The notes below the pieces were generated by a model. The model was not told where the DNA came from and did no database searches. It was given only the letters and a program-made list of their open reading frames with translations. Below are positions 8,517 through 19,806 of a stretch of DNA of 64,000 nt, piece by piece. The DNA is taken from the NCBI RefSeq assembly GCF_927904885.1, contig NZ_CAKMNW010000019.1, forward strand, positions 1 through 64,000, read 5' to 3'. Origin of the DNA: Candidatus Nitrotoga sp. M5 (GTDB lineage: Bacteria; Pseudomonadota; Gammaproteobacteria; Burkholderiales; Gallionellaceae). Position 1 is the first letter of the stretch. Each line of letters opens with the position of its first letter. Made by a program: the position numbers and the translations under genes.

Positions 8517-9797
8517 TTAAAGCAATAAATAACTTATCGAGCAGCCAATCAATGCTAACAATCCCGACAGACACCAAAGTAGCTTGCCTTTGCCAGGCCG
8601 ATATTGGATGGGAACATCTTTATTAAACATTGCCAGTGTATTCAATATAGCCAGAACGGGTGCCGCTACAAAGGCAATAACCGTTGCTATTTTTACCATT
8701 TCACCCATTGATGTCAGATAAAAAAATAATATTGACAGGGTTCCTGCGATAGTGACAAGCAACCAGACCAAATAGGTTGTTTGATTGTTACGATGTGCTA
8801 CCCACTTGGGAAATAACAATTCAAAGGTTGTGCTAATCGTACGGGGAAAAGCATCTAGCAAAGTAATTGTCGTACTGAACATTGTTGCCAGTGCGGCAAC
8901 TGCAATAATTGGATAAGCCCAGTTGCCAAGTATTTGTTGGTACATGCCTAAAAACTGTCCGGCAAATGCTGCGCCATCGGGTTCGAAAGATTCGCCGCTG
9001 CCATACATGACTAAAGCGCCTAATGTGAGAAAGCACATTGCCAATAAGGCCGTACCGATAAAACCCACTCTAAAATCAAATAATGCCGTCTGCATACTGG
9101 TTCGTTTGCCGTCACTTTCATTTTTGCTTTCTGACCATACAGAGTGCCAAACTGATACATCCATTGGTGCCGGCATCCAACCAAGAAACGCTACCAGAAA
9201 TATCAAATGCGTGGTGTCAGAAAAGGAAAAATCAACAGTTCCTGATGCATAGTGCCCAGGATTGTCAAATAATAAGGTTATGATAGCGGCAACCGATGTA
9301 ACCGTTAGTACTAAAATAATAAGCTTAACCAGTTTATCCAGCAAAATATAATGCCCACTAACCAATAACGTGAAGCAAAGCAGCAGTAAACCGCTACTGA
9401 TAATTGCCGCAACAGTTTGAGGGCCATAGCCACCCAGTCCTTCCAACCCAAAGATATTAGTGACTAATCCTGCCGTGACAACGGTAACGGCCGCCTGAAT
9501 AATGAACATGGTTGATAATGTCATTAACAGGTAAACCCACACGGCCCATTTACCCAATTTTCGGTAACCGTGCAGTATGTTTTTTCCAGTAGCAGCTGTA
9601 TAACGCGGACCAAATTCAAAAAATGGGTATTTAATTAAATGGATAATGACGATAGCGATCATCAAATCGAATCCAAATATACCGCCAGCTCGTGTTGATT
9701 GGACTAAATGTGATACGCCAACGGCCGCACCTGCATACAATAACCCGGGCCCAAGACGGGGAAGCAAGTTATTAACAATATTATGATATATGCGCAT
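8517..9797 (-). CDS. Nramp-family divalent metal transporter, atypical
   Basis: A 426-residue, eleven- to twelve-helix membrane protein of the Nramp (natural resistance-associated macrophage protein) family. Overall layout matches Nramp, but the metal-binding DPGN of helix 1 is replaced by GVSH and the MPH of helix 6 by MPAPMD. This places it among the Nramp-related transporters whose substrate is not reliably Mn or Fe. It sits 243 bp upstream of the ferritin-like gene on the same strand, so a shared role in metal homeostasis is a fair inference. Substrate is uncertain. Confidence 0.75.
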   Translation of the reverse strand: MRIYHNIVNNLLPRLGPGLLYAGAAVGVSHLVQSTRAGGIFGFDLMIAIVIIHLIKYPFFEFGPRYTAATGKNILHGYRKLGKWAVWVYLLMTLSTMFIIQAAVTVVTAGLVTNIFGLEGLGGYGPQTVAAIISSGLLLLCFTLLVSGHYILLDKLVKLIILVLTVTSVAAIITLLFDNPGHYASGTVDFSFSDTTHLIFLVAFLGWMPAPMDVSVWHSVWSESKNESDGKRTSMQTALFDFRVGFIGTALLAMCFLTLGALVMYGSGESFEPDGAAFAGQFLGMYQQILGNWAYPIIAVAALATMFSTTITLLDAFPRTISTTFELLFPKWVAHRNNQTTYLVWLLVTIAGTLSILFFYLTSMGEMVKIATVIAFVAAPVLAILNTLAMFNKDVPIQYRPGKGKLLWCLSGLLALIGCSISYLLL

Positions 9798-9892
9798 CTT
9801 CTATTCTTTCGTCAGCTGGTAACATTCTTTTTGTAAGTCCAACCACTCACCACTGCCGACATGCCGACGCACTTCATTTTTTTCACAAGGGC

Positions 9893-10136
9893 TCACATTT
9901 CTGCCCCAGATGCACGGACGGGAATTTCATAAACTTTATTGGCAATACTTGAGAACACCTTGAACAGTTTCAGATCGAAGTAGATACCTGATTCAATCAG
10001 CGGGAGCGGGTTTTTGCAGGGGTGTTTTAACAATAGTCAGGTCATGCGGCATTAATCGCGCAAGCACGTCAGAAAATTGGCCCGGTTGCAATGAGGGATT
10101 AAATAGCTGAAGCGTCCCCACCTTCACTTGGCTCAA
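9893..10136 (-). pseudogene. Possible degraded reading frame after the protease gene
   Basis: Two short frames lie end to end on the minus strand. One runs from a TTG at 10136 (product with LQLFNPSLQPGQF) to a TGA at 9993. The other, shifted by one base, carries ESGIYFDLKLFKVF and ends at 9893. Together they read like one ~75-residue C-terminal piece broken by a frameshift. I do not recognise the family. The rest of the 335-base gap before the Nramp gene holds nothing I can support. Confidence 0.25.
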
Positions 10137-11335
10137 GGCAAAATAAAAGCGTTCGAATACACGTTCGCTATTTTAAAATCAAGCTTTCGCAAGGTTTGGT
10201 AAGTCTCTAGCACTTTGTCCTGCTGACCATTGCGGAAATAAGCTTCACCTAAGTTATACCAGACACTTGCATTTTCCGGTTCGATGCGAATAGCTTCTCG
10301 AAAGGCGGAAATCGCTTGTTTGTATTGCTTAAGATTGCCGTGAGCGATGCCCAAATTATTCCAGGCAGAGGCATGCTCTGGATCAATGCGTAGCGCCTCC
10401 TGATAGGCCTGAATTGCTTGACTGTGTTGTTTGATGTTGTTATGAATATTACCCAGATTATTCCAGGCATCGGCATATTCAGGCTGAATACGTAATGCTC
10501 TTCGATAGGCTTTAATTGCCTTCTCATATTGTTGAAGGTTTTTGTGAGCGATGCCCAAGCTAAACCAAGCGTCTGCACTTTCTGGTTCACTTTTAACCCA
10601 CTTCTGCGAAAGCTTCAACATTCCGGACCAGTTTTGTTTGTCTTCCAAAGCAACCACCCGGTTGAGCCAAGCCAACCCGTTTTTTTTTCCCGCCTCCGGA
10701 ACACCTTGAGCCCGTTTCGGCAGCTCCCCTATCCAATCTACAGGTAGGGCGAAGTTCAGATTCTGTCCATCCGCGTGATAAAACGTGGTGATACCGATTA
10801 ATTGACCTTGATCATTGAATAACCCGCCACCACTGGAACCAAGAGAAATTGCGGCGGAGGTCTGGATGTATTCCGCGCCGTCATGAGGGCGCAAACTGGA
10901 GATAAGTCCTTCGCTCAAGGTTAGCTCCAGATCTTCCGGTGCACCAATTGCATAAACACGCTGGCCCACCTTGAGCTTTTTGGCAGTGCCCAGGACAGCG
11001 GGCGGCGCTTGTAAATCGGGCACATTTAACTGACACAGATCGCGACTTGGATCCGAATATTGCAAGGTGGCTGAGAATTTACTGCCGGATTGCCGTACTC
11101 GTTGACTTTTTCCTCTTTTCACAACATGACAATTGGTAATTACCTGGCCAGTGCTTATCACTACGCCACTGCCCTGTCCTATGACTTTATTCTTCGCATC
11201 GAAGATATCCACTACCACAACGGAAGGCGACACTTGTTCAAAAATTTGTTCTGGTGTTTTGGCAGCGGCAAGCGAAGAAAGCAAAGCAAGTGATACACCG
11301 GCAGTAATCACAGAGTAAAAATATTGAAATCTCAT
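10133..11335 (-). CDS. Secreted trypsin-like serine protease with C-terminal TPR repeats
   Basis: A 400-residue protein. Residues 1-25 are a signal peptide ending AAA. Residues ~30-225 form a HtrA-like trypsin fold with the triad H70 (TNCHVV), D99 (SRDLC) and S168 (GSSGG). From about residue 255 come four tetratricopeptide repeats, each about 34 residues with DAWNNLG or a close variant. There is no PDZ domain; the TPRs may take its place in binding substrates or partners in the periplasm. It stands alone, with wide gaps on both sides. Confidence 0.85.
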   Translation of the reverse strand: MRFQYFYSVITAGVSLALLSSLAAAKTPEQIFEQVSPSVVVVDIFDAKNKVIGQGSGVVISTGQVITNCHVVKRGKSQRVRQSGSKFSATLQYSDPSRDLCQLNVPDLQAPPAVLGTAKKLKVGQRVYAIGAPEDLELTLSEGLISSLRPHDGAEYIQTSAAISLGSSGGGLFNDQGQLIGITTFYHADGQNLNFALPVDWIGELPKRAQGVPEAGKKNGLAWLNRVVALEDKQNWSGMLKLSQKWVKSEPESADAWFSLGIAHKNLQQYEKAIKAYRRALRIQPEYADAWNNLGNIHNNIKQHSQAIQAYQEALRIDPEHASAWNNLGIAHGNLKQYKQAISAFREAIRIEPENASVWYNLGEAYFRNGQQDKVLETYQTLRKLDFKIANVYSNAFILP

Positions 11336-11757
11336 GATTTTCTCGTTTTAAATTCTAAACAATCACATATACAGGAATTGGGCCCAATGATCGCAGTTTG
11401 TTTACTTAGCATAAGTTCAGTTTTACCCCTGAAGTTTTTTCGTTTCAACAAATATTGTATAAATTACTAAATTTACGAGCACTCTTAATTATCAACAGCT
11501 TGTAGCATTCAGTTTTTTTTCATAGAGCCAAACTCTAATAATTAAAGGCTTAAAAATGAAGTCGTTATTTTAAGTTCATTAAGAGCACAGGCTCTCCCTA
11601 CGATATATCACTTTAAGACTAAAAGACTCGGTGTTAGTTTAAGCACAACAGGTGGATAAACATTAACACAATCGAATCAGCCACAACCTTTGATTACAAG
11701 TCATTAATCATCCCTAATTTTGTCTCTTGCTGGGTATCGCTCAGTAATGCGGGGGCC
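11336..11757. other. Intergenic gap, no gene seen
   Basis: About 420 A+T-rich bases between the protease gene start and the end of ftsX. No open frame with a ribosome site and no clear hairpin was found. It probably holds the protease promoter on the minus strand, but no box is convincing. Confidence 0.4.
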
Positions 11758-12666
11758 TTAGCGAGGTTCAATTTTCCATAAATGCTGGGCGACGGACAGC
11801 CAAGCGCCTAACCAGCCAAGGTAAGCCGATAACAGCAATAATGTGGTGCTGTCGCCTACAGAGGGCAACAGCAGGGCAAAGTTGCTGGTATATAAATGCG
11901 TCAACTCTGAGAGGCTGCTATTAAGCAAATACAAGCTGACAGTAATGAGAACCCACGCTACGGCACCACCCATGAGCCCTTGCAGAAGACCGAAATACAG
12001 AAATGGTCGGCGAATGAAAGCGTTGGTAGCGCCAATCAATTTGGATACTTCGATTTCTTCGCGTTGAGTGAGAATTTGCAAACGGATGGTGTTGAAGGTA
12101 ACGGCCACTAGTGCAACACTGAGCAGTACAGCTAGAAAAAGTACGGCCAACAAACCGAATTTGAGCATAGCTTCAAGTTTATATGCCCAAGCTGAATCCA
12201 ATTGCACATGCTCAAAGTTAGGCCATTTTTGCAACTCATCGCGCAACGCTTCTAATGCCTCCGCATCAGATGTTTCAGGATAAATAATATAGGCATCCGG
12301 CAGCGGGTTCTGCTCCATTCCGCCGATTACATCAGTCAGTCCGGTGGTCTGTTTCAGCTGTTCCAGCGCTTGATCACGCGGCACAAATTTCACCTCATTG
12401 ATGCCAACGTGCTGCTTTAATTGTTTGCCGATCTGGGTGACTTCGTTCCTACTGGCATCCATACTCAAGAATATGCTGATCTGCTGCGTCCCAACCTCTT
12501 GTTCAGCCAGACTTTGTACGCTTTTCAGCAGTAAATACATACCCGCCGGCAAGCTAAGTGCAATGCCGAAAACCAGAATATTCAGGAGGCTGGACAACGG
12601 TGTAGTGAGGAAACGGCGCAGAGTAAGCCGCAACACGTGAACATGCGATACCAGTAAGTTTTTCAT
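11758..12666 (-). CDS. ftsX: Cell division protein FtsX
   Basis: A 302-residue inner-membrane protein with one N-terminal helix, a periplasmic domain and three C-terminal helices, the FtsX layout. It is the membrane part of the FtsEX ABC complex, which controls peptidoglycan hydrolases at the septum. The ATG overlaps the ftsE stop as ATGA; a GTG two codons further upstream is also possible. It is third in the ftsY-ftsE-ftsX operon, the common order in proteobacteria. Confidence 0.93.
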   Translation of the reverse strand: MKNLLVSHVHVLRLTLRRFLTTPLSSLLNILVFGIALSLPAGMYLLLKSVQSLAEQEVGTQQISIFLSMDASRNEVTQIGKQLKQHVGINEVKFVPRDQALEQLKQTTGLTDVIGGMEQNPLPDAYIIYPETSDAEALEALRDELQKWPNFEHVQLDSAWAYKLEAMLKFGLLAVLFLAVLLSVALVAVTFNTIRLQILTQREEIEVSKLIGATNAFIRRPFLYFGLLQGLMGGAVAWVLITVSLYLLNSSLSELTHLYTSNFALLLPSVGDSTTLLLLSAYLGWLGAWLSVAQHLWKIEPR

Positions 12667-13316
12667 GGGCACAACATCCCATTTTTTAATGCCAGCACGC
12701 GTCCTTTGAACTGGCGCAAAATACTTTCGTCATGAGAAGAAATCAACAGCGTAACGCCAACCTGATGAAACGAGTTGAAGATATTCATGATGTCTCGGGC
12801 ATAGTCCACATCCAGATTACCGGTCGGTTCGTCTGCCAACAGGATAGAAGGACGGTTCACTATGGCGCGTGCGATGCACAAAAGTTGTTGTTCGCCGCCT
12901 GACAGAGCGATCGGGCTGGTTTTTTCATGTTTGAGCAAGCCTACCTTATCTAGCGCAGCTCGTACGCGTTTGGCGCTTTCGCGGTGATCGAAGCCGCAGA
13001 TTTGCAGTGGCAGCATTACGTTGTCAAACACACTGCGGTCAAACAGTATTTTATGATCCTGGAAAATCAAGCCAAGGTTGCGACGCAAGTAAGGTAATGC
13101 CCCACCCTTGATCGAACTGACGTTCTGTCCTTTTACTACAATGCTGCCCGAGTTAGGTCGTTCAATGGCAGCAACAAGTTTGAGCAATGTGCTTTTTCCT
13201 GCGCCAGAGTGACCGGTGAGGAAGATCATTTCACCTTCGGTGATCTCAAAACTGACATTCTTGAGTGCTTCATAGCCTCCGGGGTAACGCTTGCATATTT
13301 TGCTGAACTGGATCAT
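12663..13316 (-). CDS. ftsE: Cell division ATP-binding protein FtsE
   Basis: A 217-residue ABC ATPase with Walker A GHSGAGKST, signature LSGGEQQ and Walker B ILLADEPTGNLD followed by the switch histidine in SSHDE. It pairs with FtsX at the division site. Both ends overlap neighbours by ATGA (ftsY before, ftsX after), which shows tight translational coupling. Confidence 0.95.
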   Translation of the reverse strand: MIQFSKICKRYPGGYEALKNVSFEITEGEMIFLTGHSGAGKSTLLKLVAAIERPNSGSIVVKGQNVSSIKGGALPYLRRNLGLIFQDHKILFDRSVFDNVMLPLQICGFDHRESAKRVRAALDKVGLLKHEKTSPIALSGGEQQLLCIARAIVNRPSILLADEPTGNLDVDYARDIMNIFNSFHQVGVTLLISSHDESILRQFKGRVLALKNGMLCP

Positions 13317-14287
13317 TCATCCAGCCCCAGTAGTGCCGTAACGAAGTCTTCCGCTACAAATGGGCGCAGGTCATCCAGCCCTTCACCCACGCCGATAAAG
13401 CGCACAGGGATGGGATGCGCTTTGGCGATGGCAGCAATTACGCCCCCTTTAGCAGTACCGTCCAGCTTGGTCAGTATCAGCCCAGTGACGGCCAACGCAT
13501 CATCGAATGCCTTGACTTGGCTCAGTGCGTTTTGCCCGGTGTTTGCGTCCAGTACCAGCAGCACTTCGTGCGGTGCACCAGGTAACGCCTTGGCAATAAC
13601 GCGCTTGACCTTTTTGATTTCTTCCATCAGATGAACCTGCGTAGACAGGCGGCCGGCGGTATCTGCCAGCACTATGTCTATTTTACGTGCCTGAGCTGCT
13701 TGTACAGCATCGAAAATCACCGCTGCGGCATCGCCGCTCTGCTGGGCGATAACCGTAACATTGTTGCGCGCACCCCATTCCATTAACTGTTCGCGTGCAG
13801 CGGCACGGAAGGTATCACCTGCAGCCAATAACACGGACTTACCTTGCCCTTGAAAATATTTTGCCAGCTTGCCAATAGAGGTTGTTTTGCCAGCGCCGTT
13901 TACCCCGGCCATCATAATGACACAGGGGTTATGTAAGTCGGTTTCCAAAGGCTGAGCCAGGGGTTTAAGCAGTTTAATCAGGTCATGAGCTAATGCGTTC
14001 TTTAGCTGAACCACTTCAGTGAGTCGCTGCGCTTTGACTTGCCTGCGCAACTCAGCCAGCAAAAATCGAGTGGCGTCCATTCCGACATCTGCGGTAATCA
14101 GGATGGTTTCCAGCTCTTCATACATCTCGTCGTCGATCTTGCCGCCACGGCTAAACAAATCAGACATCTGACTTGACGTACGCGCCAGCCCGCTCTTAAG
14201 CCGGCTGATCCAGCCACTTTTTTTAGGCGGCTCTTCGACAGGGTTGGATTTACTTTCGGAAGGGGATTTTTTTAGGAAGCCGAACAT
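13313..14287 (-). CDS. ftsY: Signal recognition particle receptor FtsY
   Basis: A 324-residue SRP GTPase. It has a short basic N-terminal region, a four-helix N domain and the G domain, with G1 GVNGAGKTT at residues 128-136, DTAGR, and TKLDGTAKGG. It docks the SRP-ribosome complex at the membrane. The frame stays open for 77 more codons upstream, but MFGFLKK is the usual start for this family. That start also frees the intergenic space needed by the divergent M16 peptidase gene. The acidic A domain common in enterobacteria is very short here. Confidence 0.95.
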   Translation of the reverse strand: MFGFLKKSPSESKSNPVEEPPKKSGWISRLKSGLARTSSQMSDLFSRGGKIDDEMYEELETILITADVGMDATRFLLAELRRQVKAQRLTEVVQLKNALAHDLIKLLKPLAQPLETDLHNPCVIMMAGVNGAGKTTSIGKLAKYFQGQGKSVLLAAGDTFRAAAREQLMEWGARNNVTVIAQQSGDAAAVIFDAVQAAQARKIDIVLADTAGRLSTQVHLMEEIKKVKRVIAKALPGAPHEVLLVLDANTGQNALSQVKAFDDALAVTGLILTKLDGTAKGGVIAAIAKAHPIPVRFIGVGEGLDDLRPFVAEDFVTALLGLDE

Positions 14288-14408
14288 TGTAATGAAATTT
14301 TTGGAGGTGGCAGAAAGATAGCTAAATAGAGCATAATACACATTCAGTCGTAACGGCTTTAGCCGCCACCGATATTCTATTCTGATTGAGTTGTTTTGGG
14401 CTAAAAAA

Positions 14409-15794
14409 ATGCGTATACAAATATCAAAATACCTGCTGACGATTACTATTTTATTGCCTGCGGCACTTTTATTCTCTGCTGAAGCACAAGCGGAGGTATT
14501 TGAGAAGACACTCGACAATGGCCTGAAGGTAATAGTGAAGGAAGATCACCGTGCTCCTGTTATCGTTCAACAATTATGGTATCGCGCCGGCAGCATGGAC
14601 GAAAATGTTGGAATCACCGGGATCGCACATGTGCTGGAACATATGATGTTCAAAGGAACCAAAACCGTGCCGGTTGGGCAGTTTTCCAAGCGCATAGCCG
14701 CTGCGGGTGGACGCGAAAATGCCTTCACGAGCAACGATTACACGGCATATTTCCAACAGTTGCACAAATCCGAGTTACCTCTTGCTATGCAACTCGAATC
14801 CGATCGTATGGTCAATTTGTTTCTGACGGAGACTGAATTCAGCAAAGAAATTAAAGTCGTTATGGAAGAGCGGCGCATGCGCACGGATGATGAACCGCAC
14901 GGCCTGATGAACGAAAAATTGATGGCCACGGCTTACCAGGAGCATCCCTACCGTACTCCAATAATTGGCTGGATGAACGATTTGCAGACACTTACAGTTA
15001 ATGATGCCAAGACCTGGTATAAAAATTGGTATGCGCCAAATAATGCAACATTGGTAGTGGCAGGAGATATAAAGGCAAGCGAGGTATTCGCGTTGGCACA
15101 GCGTTTCTATGGCCGCATTCCATCGCGTAGCTTGCCCGCGCGCAAGCATTTCAGCGAACCGCCGCAGTTAGGCTTGAAGCGCATTGTAGTTAAAGCACCA
15201 GCAGAACTACCGCATCTGGTAATGGCTTATCACGCTCCTTCGCTACGCGACCCAGAGAATGATTGGCAACCGTATGCCTTGCAAATACTGTCCGGCATTC
15301 TCGATGGCAATGCTTCGGCGCGCTTGAACAAAATATTGGTGCGAGAAAAGCAACTGGCCAGTAATGTTGGCGCTGGATATGACGCCACCTCGCGTGGACC
15401 AGGCATGTTCGTGATAGAAGGCACCCCCAGCGAAGGCAAAACCGTGACAGAGTTGGAAGAGGGTTTGCGCGAGCAAATAGCGATTCTGAAACGAGACGGC
15501 GTGAACGACGAGGAGCTTAAGCGTGTCAAGGCACAGGTGACTGCCAGTGAAGTATACAAACTCGATTCACTGTTTTATCAGGCGATGCAAATTGGACAGC
15601 TTGAAAGTATAGGGCTGTCATACAAAGCTATTCCTACTATGCTCAAAAAAATACAAGCAGTAACCGCGCAGCAGGTGCAGGATGTGGCACGGAAATTTTT
15701 GCAGGACGACGAGCTGACCATTGCCGTGCTTGAACCACAGCCACTTTCCGGCAAACCGAAAAAAACGAATAAAGAGGTAACACATGCACACTAA
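14409..15794 (+). CDS. M16 family zinc peptidase, catalytic subunit, exported
   Basis: A 461-residue pitrilysin-family peptidase with a signal peptide (to about A28, AEAQA). The inverted zinc motif HVLEH is at H74-E77-H78, and the distal EER/E segment lies some 75 residues on. I start at the ATG at 14409 rather than an upstream TTG because the signal peptide begins there. It is followed, with an 11-bp overlap, by a second M16 gene lacking the zinc site. Such pairs form a heterodimer in which one chain cuts and the other shapes the chamber. Likely periplasmic. Confidence 0.92.
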   Translation: MRIQISKYLLTITILLPAALLFSAEAQAEVFEKTLDNGLKVIVKEDHRAPVIVQQLWYRAGSMDENVGITGIAHVLEHMMFKGTKTVPVGQFSKRIAAAGGRENAFTSNDYTAYFQQLHKSELPLAMQLESDRMVNLFLTETEFSKEIKVVMEERRMRTDDEPHGLMNEKLMATAYQEHPYRTPIIGWMNDLQTLTVNDAKTWYKNWYAPNNATLVVAGDIKASEVFALAQRFYGRIPSRSLPARKHFSEPPQLGLKRIVVKAPAELPHLVMAYHAPSLRDPENDWQPYALQILSGILDGNASARLNKILVREKQLASNVGAGYDATSRGPGMFVIEGTPSEGKTVTELEEGLREQIAILKRDGVNDEELKRVKAQVTASEVYKLDSLFYQAMQIGQLESIGLSYKAIPTMLKKIQAVTAQQVQDVARKFLQDDELTIAVLEPQPLSGKPKKTNKEVTHAH

Positions 15795-17123
15795 ATTCTT
15801 TGCCGCTGTGATGTTGTTGTTGGCTGGCATCACATCTGCACTCGCCGCACCTCAGATTCAGCATTGGCAATCGTCAAGTGGCGCACGTGTGTATTTCGTG
15901 GAAAACCATGATCTGCCAATGCTGGATTTAACCGTTACTTTTGGCGCAGGAAGTAGCTTTGATGTGGCGGAAAAATCCGGATTAGCAGGGCTGACTCATG
16001 CAATGCTGGACCTGGGTGCAGAAGGTTTGAGCGAGAACGACATCGCACGAAATCTGGCCGATATTGGTGCACAATTGGGAATGAGTTTCGATGCAGATAG
16101 TGCTGGTGTAAGTTTGCGCACATTGAGCAGTCATGCAGAACGCACTCAAGCGCTGGATATTCTGGCGAGTGTATTGCAACATCCGCTATTCCCAGAAAAA
16201 GTGTTGGCACGAGAAAAGGCGCGCTTGATCGCGGGTCTGAAAGAAGCTGAAACCAAGCCGGAAAGCATCGTTGCAAAAGCCTTCGGCAAGGCCGTCTTCG
16301 GTACCCACTCTTATGGTTTACCGGCGCCGGGTGAAGTCGCAACTGTGGGGAAAATTCAGCGTGCTGACATTGAGGCATTTTATCGTAAACATTATTTTGC
16401 CAAAAATTCCGTGATTGCCATTATGGGCGATGTGACGCGTGCCGAAGCTGAAGCTATCGCGCAAAAGCTCACCGAACAATTACCACAAGGCGTTGAGACG
16501 GCGCAAATTGCACCGGTGACTATGCAAATTAAAGCGAGTGAGCAGCGCATAGCTCACCCGGCTAGTCAGAGCCATATTCTGATGGGCGCACCCGGAATGG
16601 CACGTAAAGACCCGGATTACTTCGCCCTCTATGTGGGCAATCACATTCTCGGCGGAGGGGGGTTTGTGTCCCGACTGATGCACGAAATCCGCGAAAATCG
16701 TGGCCTTGCCTATAGTGTCTACAGTTATTTCATGCCGATGAAGCTGCCAGGCGCGTTTCAGATCGGGCTACAAACCAAAAAAAATCAAGCCGATGAGGCG
16801 CTGCAACTCGTGCGCGCTACGCTACGTGACTTTATTGAAAAAGGCGTGACAGAAAAAGAATTAAAAGCATCCAAGCAAAACATCATTGGCGGTTTCCCGC
16901 TGCGCATCGATAGCAATAAAAAAATCGTTAACTACCTGAGTGTTATTGGATTTTATAACTTACCTTTGACCTATCTAGATGATTTTGTCGAAAATGTTGA
17001 TAAAGTTACCATCTCACAAATTCGTGCAGCCTTTAAACGTCGAGTCAATCCGGATGCGATGGCCACTGTCATCGTTGGTGCACCGGAAACCAAACAGCCA
17101 GATAATAAAGCAGGAGCGGTGCA

Positions 17124-17127
<4 letters not shown>
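15784..17127 (+). CDS. M16 family peptidase-like protein, non-catalytic partner
   Basis: A 447-residue M16 homologue with a signal peptide (about 21 residues, ending SALA). The zinc motif is lost: the HxxEH position reads HAMLD (ca. residues 78-82), so metal binding is unlikely. The C-terminal substrate-binding half is kept (R/Y motif in ENRGLAYSVYSY). It overlaps the catalytic partner by 11 bp and its stop overlaps the likely rsmD start. It probably works as the structural subunit of the periplasmic M16 heterodimer. Confidence 0.92.
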
Positions 17128-18419
<1,292 letters not shown>

Positions 18420-18472
18420 TTGGCAGCCGCCAATAGTTTGTGTGTAACGCGGAAAAATACTAAGGATTAAAA

Positions 18473-19390
18473 ATGAACCAGTTGAATGTATCCACGCTGA
18501 ACCAGCAATTCGCCATTCCTGGACAACTTGAGTTTACTGAAGATGTAGGCGGATTAATTCTTGCGTGCATTACCAACAAACACGCAAAATCTACCATAGC
18601 ATTACAGGGTGCGCATGTTATGACCTTTGAGCCGGTGGGCGAAAAACCAGTCATTTGGCTTAGCCCTGCAGCCAAATTAGCACCTGGAAAATCTATTCGT
18701 GGCGGCGTGCCAATTTGTTGGCCGTGGTTTGGTGCCCACGCAACCGACAGCACTTTCCCAAGTCATGGATTTGCCCGTACCGCTCCCTGGCAAGTTGTGG
18801 CCAGCGAAGCATTATCAGATGGCAGCACGCGTATCACCTTTGAATTTCCTCAGAGCTCAATTCCTCCTGCGCAATGGCCGCACGCTTGCCGAGTTCGAAA
18901 CATCATTACGGTCGGCAAAGAGATGAGCGTGGAGCTGATCACTGAAAATACCGGCCAAACCATGTTCGAAATTGGCGAAGCGTTGCATACTTACTTCGTT
19001 ATCAGCGATGTAGATCAAATTCACATCACCGGTTTGGAAGGCTGTACTTATCTTGACAAAGTAGGTGATTGGCAACGCAAAACACAATCGGGCGCAATTA
19101 CGATAGCCGCAGAAGTAGACCGTCTCTATGTGGATACCGACTCGGACTGTTTGATTGATGACAGCGGCCATAAGCGCAATATTCGTATTGCCAAGCGCGG
19201 CAGTCGTTCCACAGTAGTGTGGAACCCATGGGTGGAAAAAGCCGCGAAAATGGGTGATTTCGGCAGCGACACAGGCTATCGCGGCATGGTCTGCGTGGAA
19301 AGCGCGAATGCAGCGGAGAATTGTGTTGAAGTCGCAGCAGGCGCAACCCACTCGTTGCAAGTAACCTACAGTATTGAGAAATCACAATAG
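18473..19390 (+). CDS. D-hexose-6-phosphate mutarotase (YeaD family)
   Basis: A 305-residue aldose-1-epimerase-fold protein of the glucose-6-phosphate 1-epimerase type. GGVPICWPWFG near residue 80, SHGFAR shortly after and the late WNPW segment are family signatures, with conserved histidines. It speeds conversion between alpha and beta anomers of hexose 6-phosphates. It stands 50 bp after the ferredoxin gene and may be transcribed from it. Confidence 0.9.
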   Translation: MNQLNVSTLNQQFAIPGQLEFTEDVGGLILACITNKHAKSTIALQGAHVMTFEPVGEKPVIWLSPAAKLAPGKSIRGGVPICWPWFGAHATDSTFPSHGFARTAPWQVVASEALSDGSTRITFEFPQSSIPPAQWPHACRVRNIITVGKEMSVELITENTGQTMFEIGEALHTYFVISDVDQIHITGLEGCTYLDKVGDWQRKTQSGAITIAAEVDRLYVDTDSDCLIDDSGHKRNIRIAKRGSRSTVVWNPWVEKAAKMGDFGSDTGYRGMVCVESANAAENCVEVAAGATHSLQVTYSIEKSQ

Positions 19391-19569
19391 ACAAGATACT
19401 GTGATGGGGTCAAGCGATGAAGGCAGTTTATATAACAAATGCTAACTTTGTCCCCATCGATACTTTGTGACGGCGTAATATGATTGATCTTACGTGAATA
19501 GCCGACCACCTGAAAATTGTTTGACGTTAAAGACGGTACCTACCACGCTTTCCTTTCAATTCACTAAGT

Positions 19570-19707
19570 TTGCTCTGACCCGAATGCCACTAAGTTAAGC
19601 CCTTTTAGCAAGGTCAGACTATTGTGAAACCCGCGCCAATACTGGCTTAACTTATTGTTTTAGCAATGCCGAAGCCCCTTAACTTAGTGGCATTCGGTTC
19701 AGAGTAA
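19570..19707. mobile_element. MITE, family 1, copy A (near-perfect ends)
   Basis: A 118-bp core (19580-19697) begins CCGAATGCCACTAAGTTAAG and ends in its inverse. The match extends about 10 bp further on both sides (TTTGCTCTGA / TTTACTCTGA as inverse). It carries no open frame. A second full copy of the same length lies at 52869-52986 in opposite orientation. This is a non-autonomous element. It fills much of the gap between the mutarotase and the epimerase gene. Just before it, 19400-19435 resembles 20930-20958 (TCAAGCGATG..GGCAGTTTATAT). Confidence 0.8.
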
Positions 19708-19806
19708 ATTTAAAGTTTTTGTTATGAAATCTTAAAATTAATCACTTCATTAAATTTACTCTGCCTCCAATTACACTGCGCTTTGTGATTGATAAGGAGC
19801 CAGTCC

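Noticed and set aside
14288..14518. N-terminal extension of FtsY by 77 codons
   Set aside because: Not conserved in FtsY, no ribosome site, and it would overlap the divergent M16 gene and its leader.
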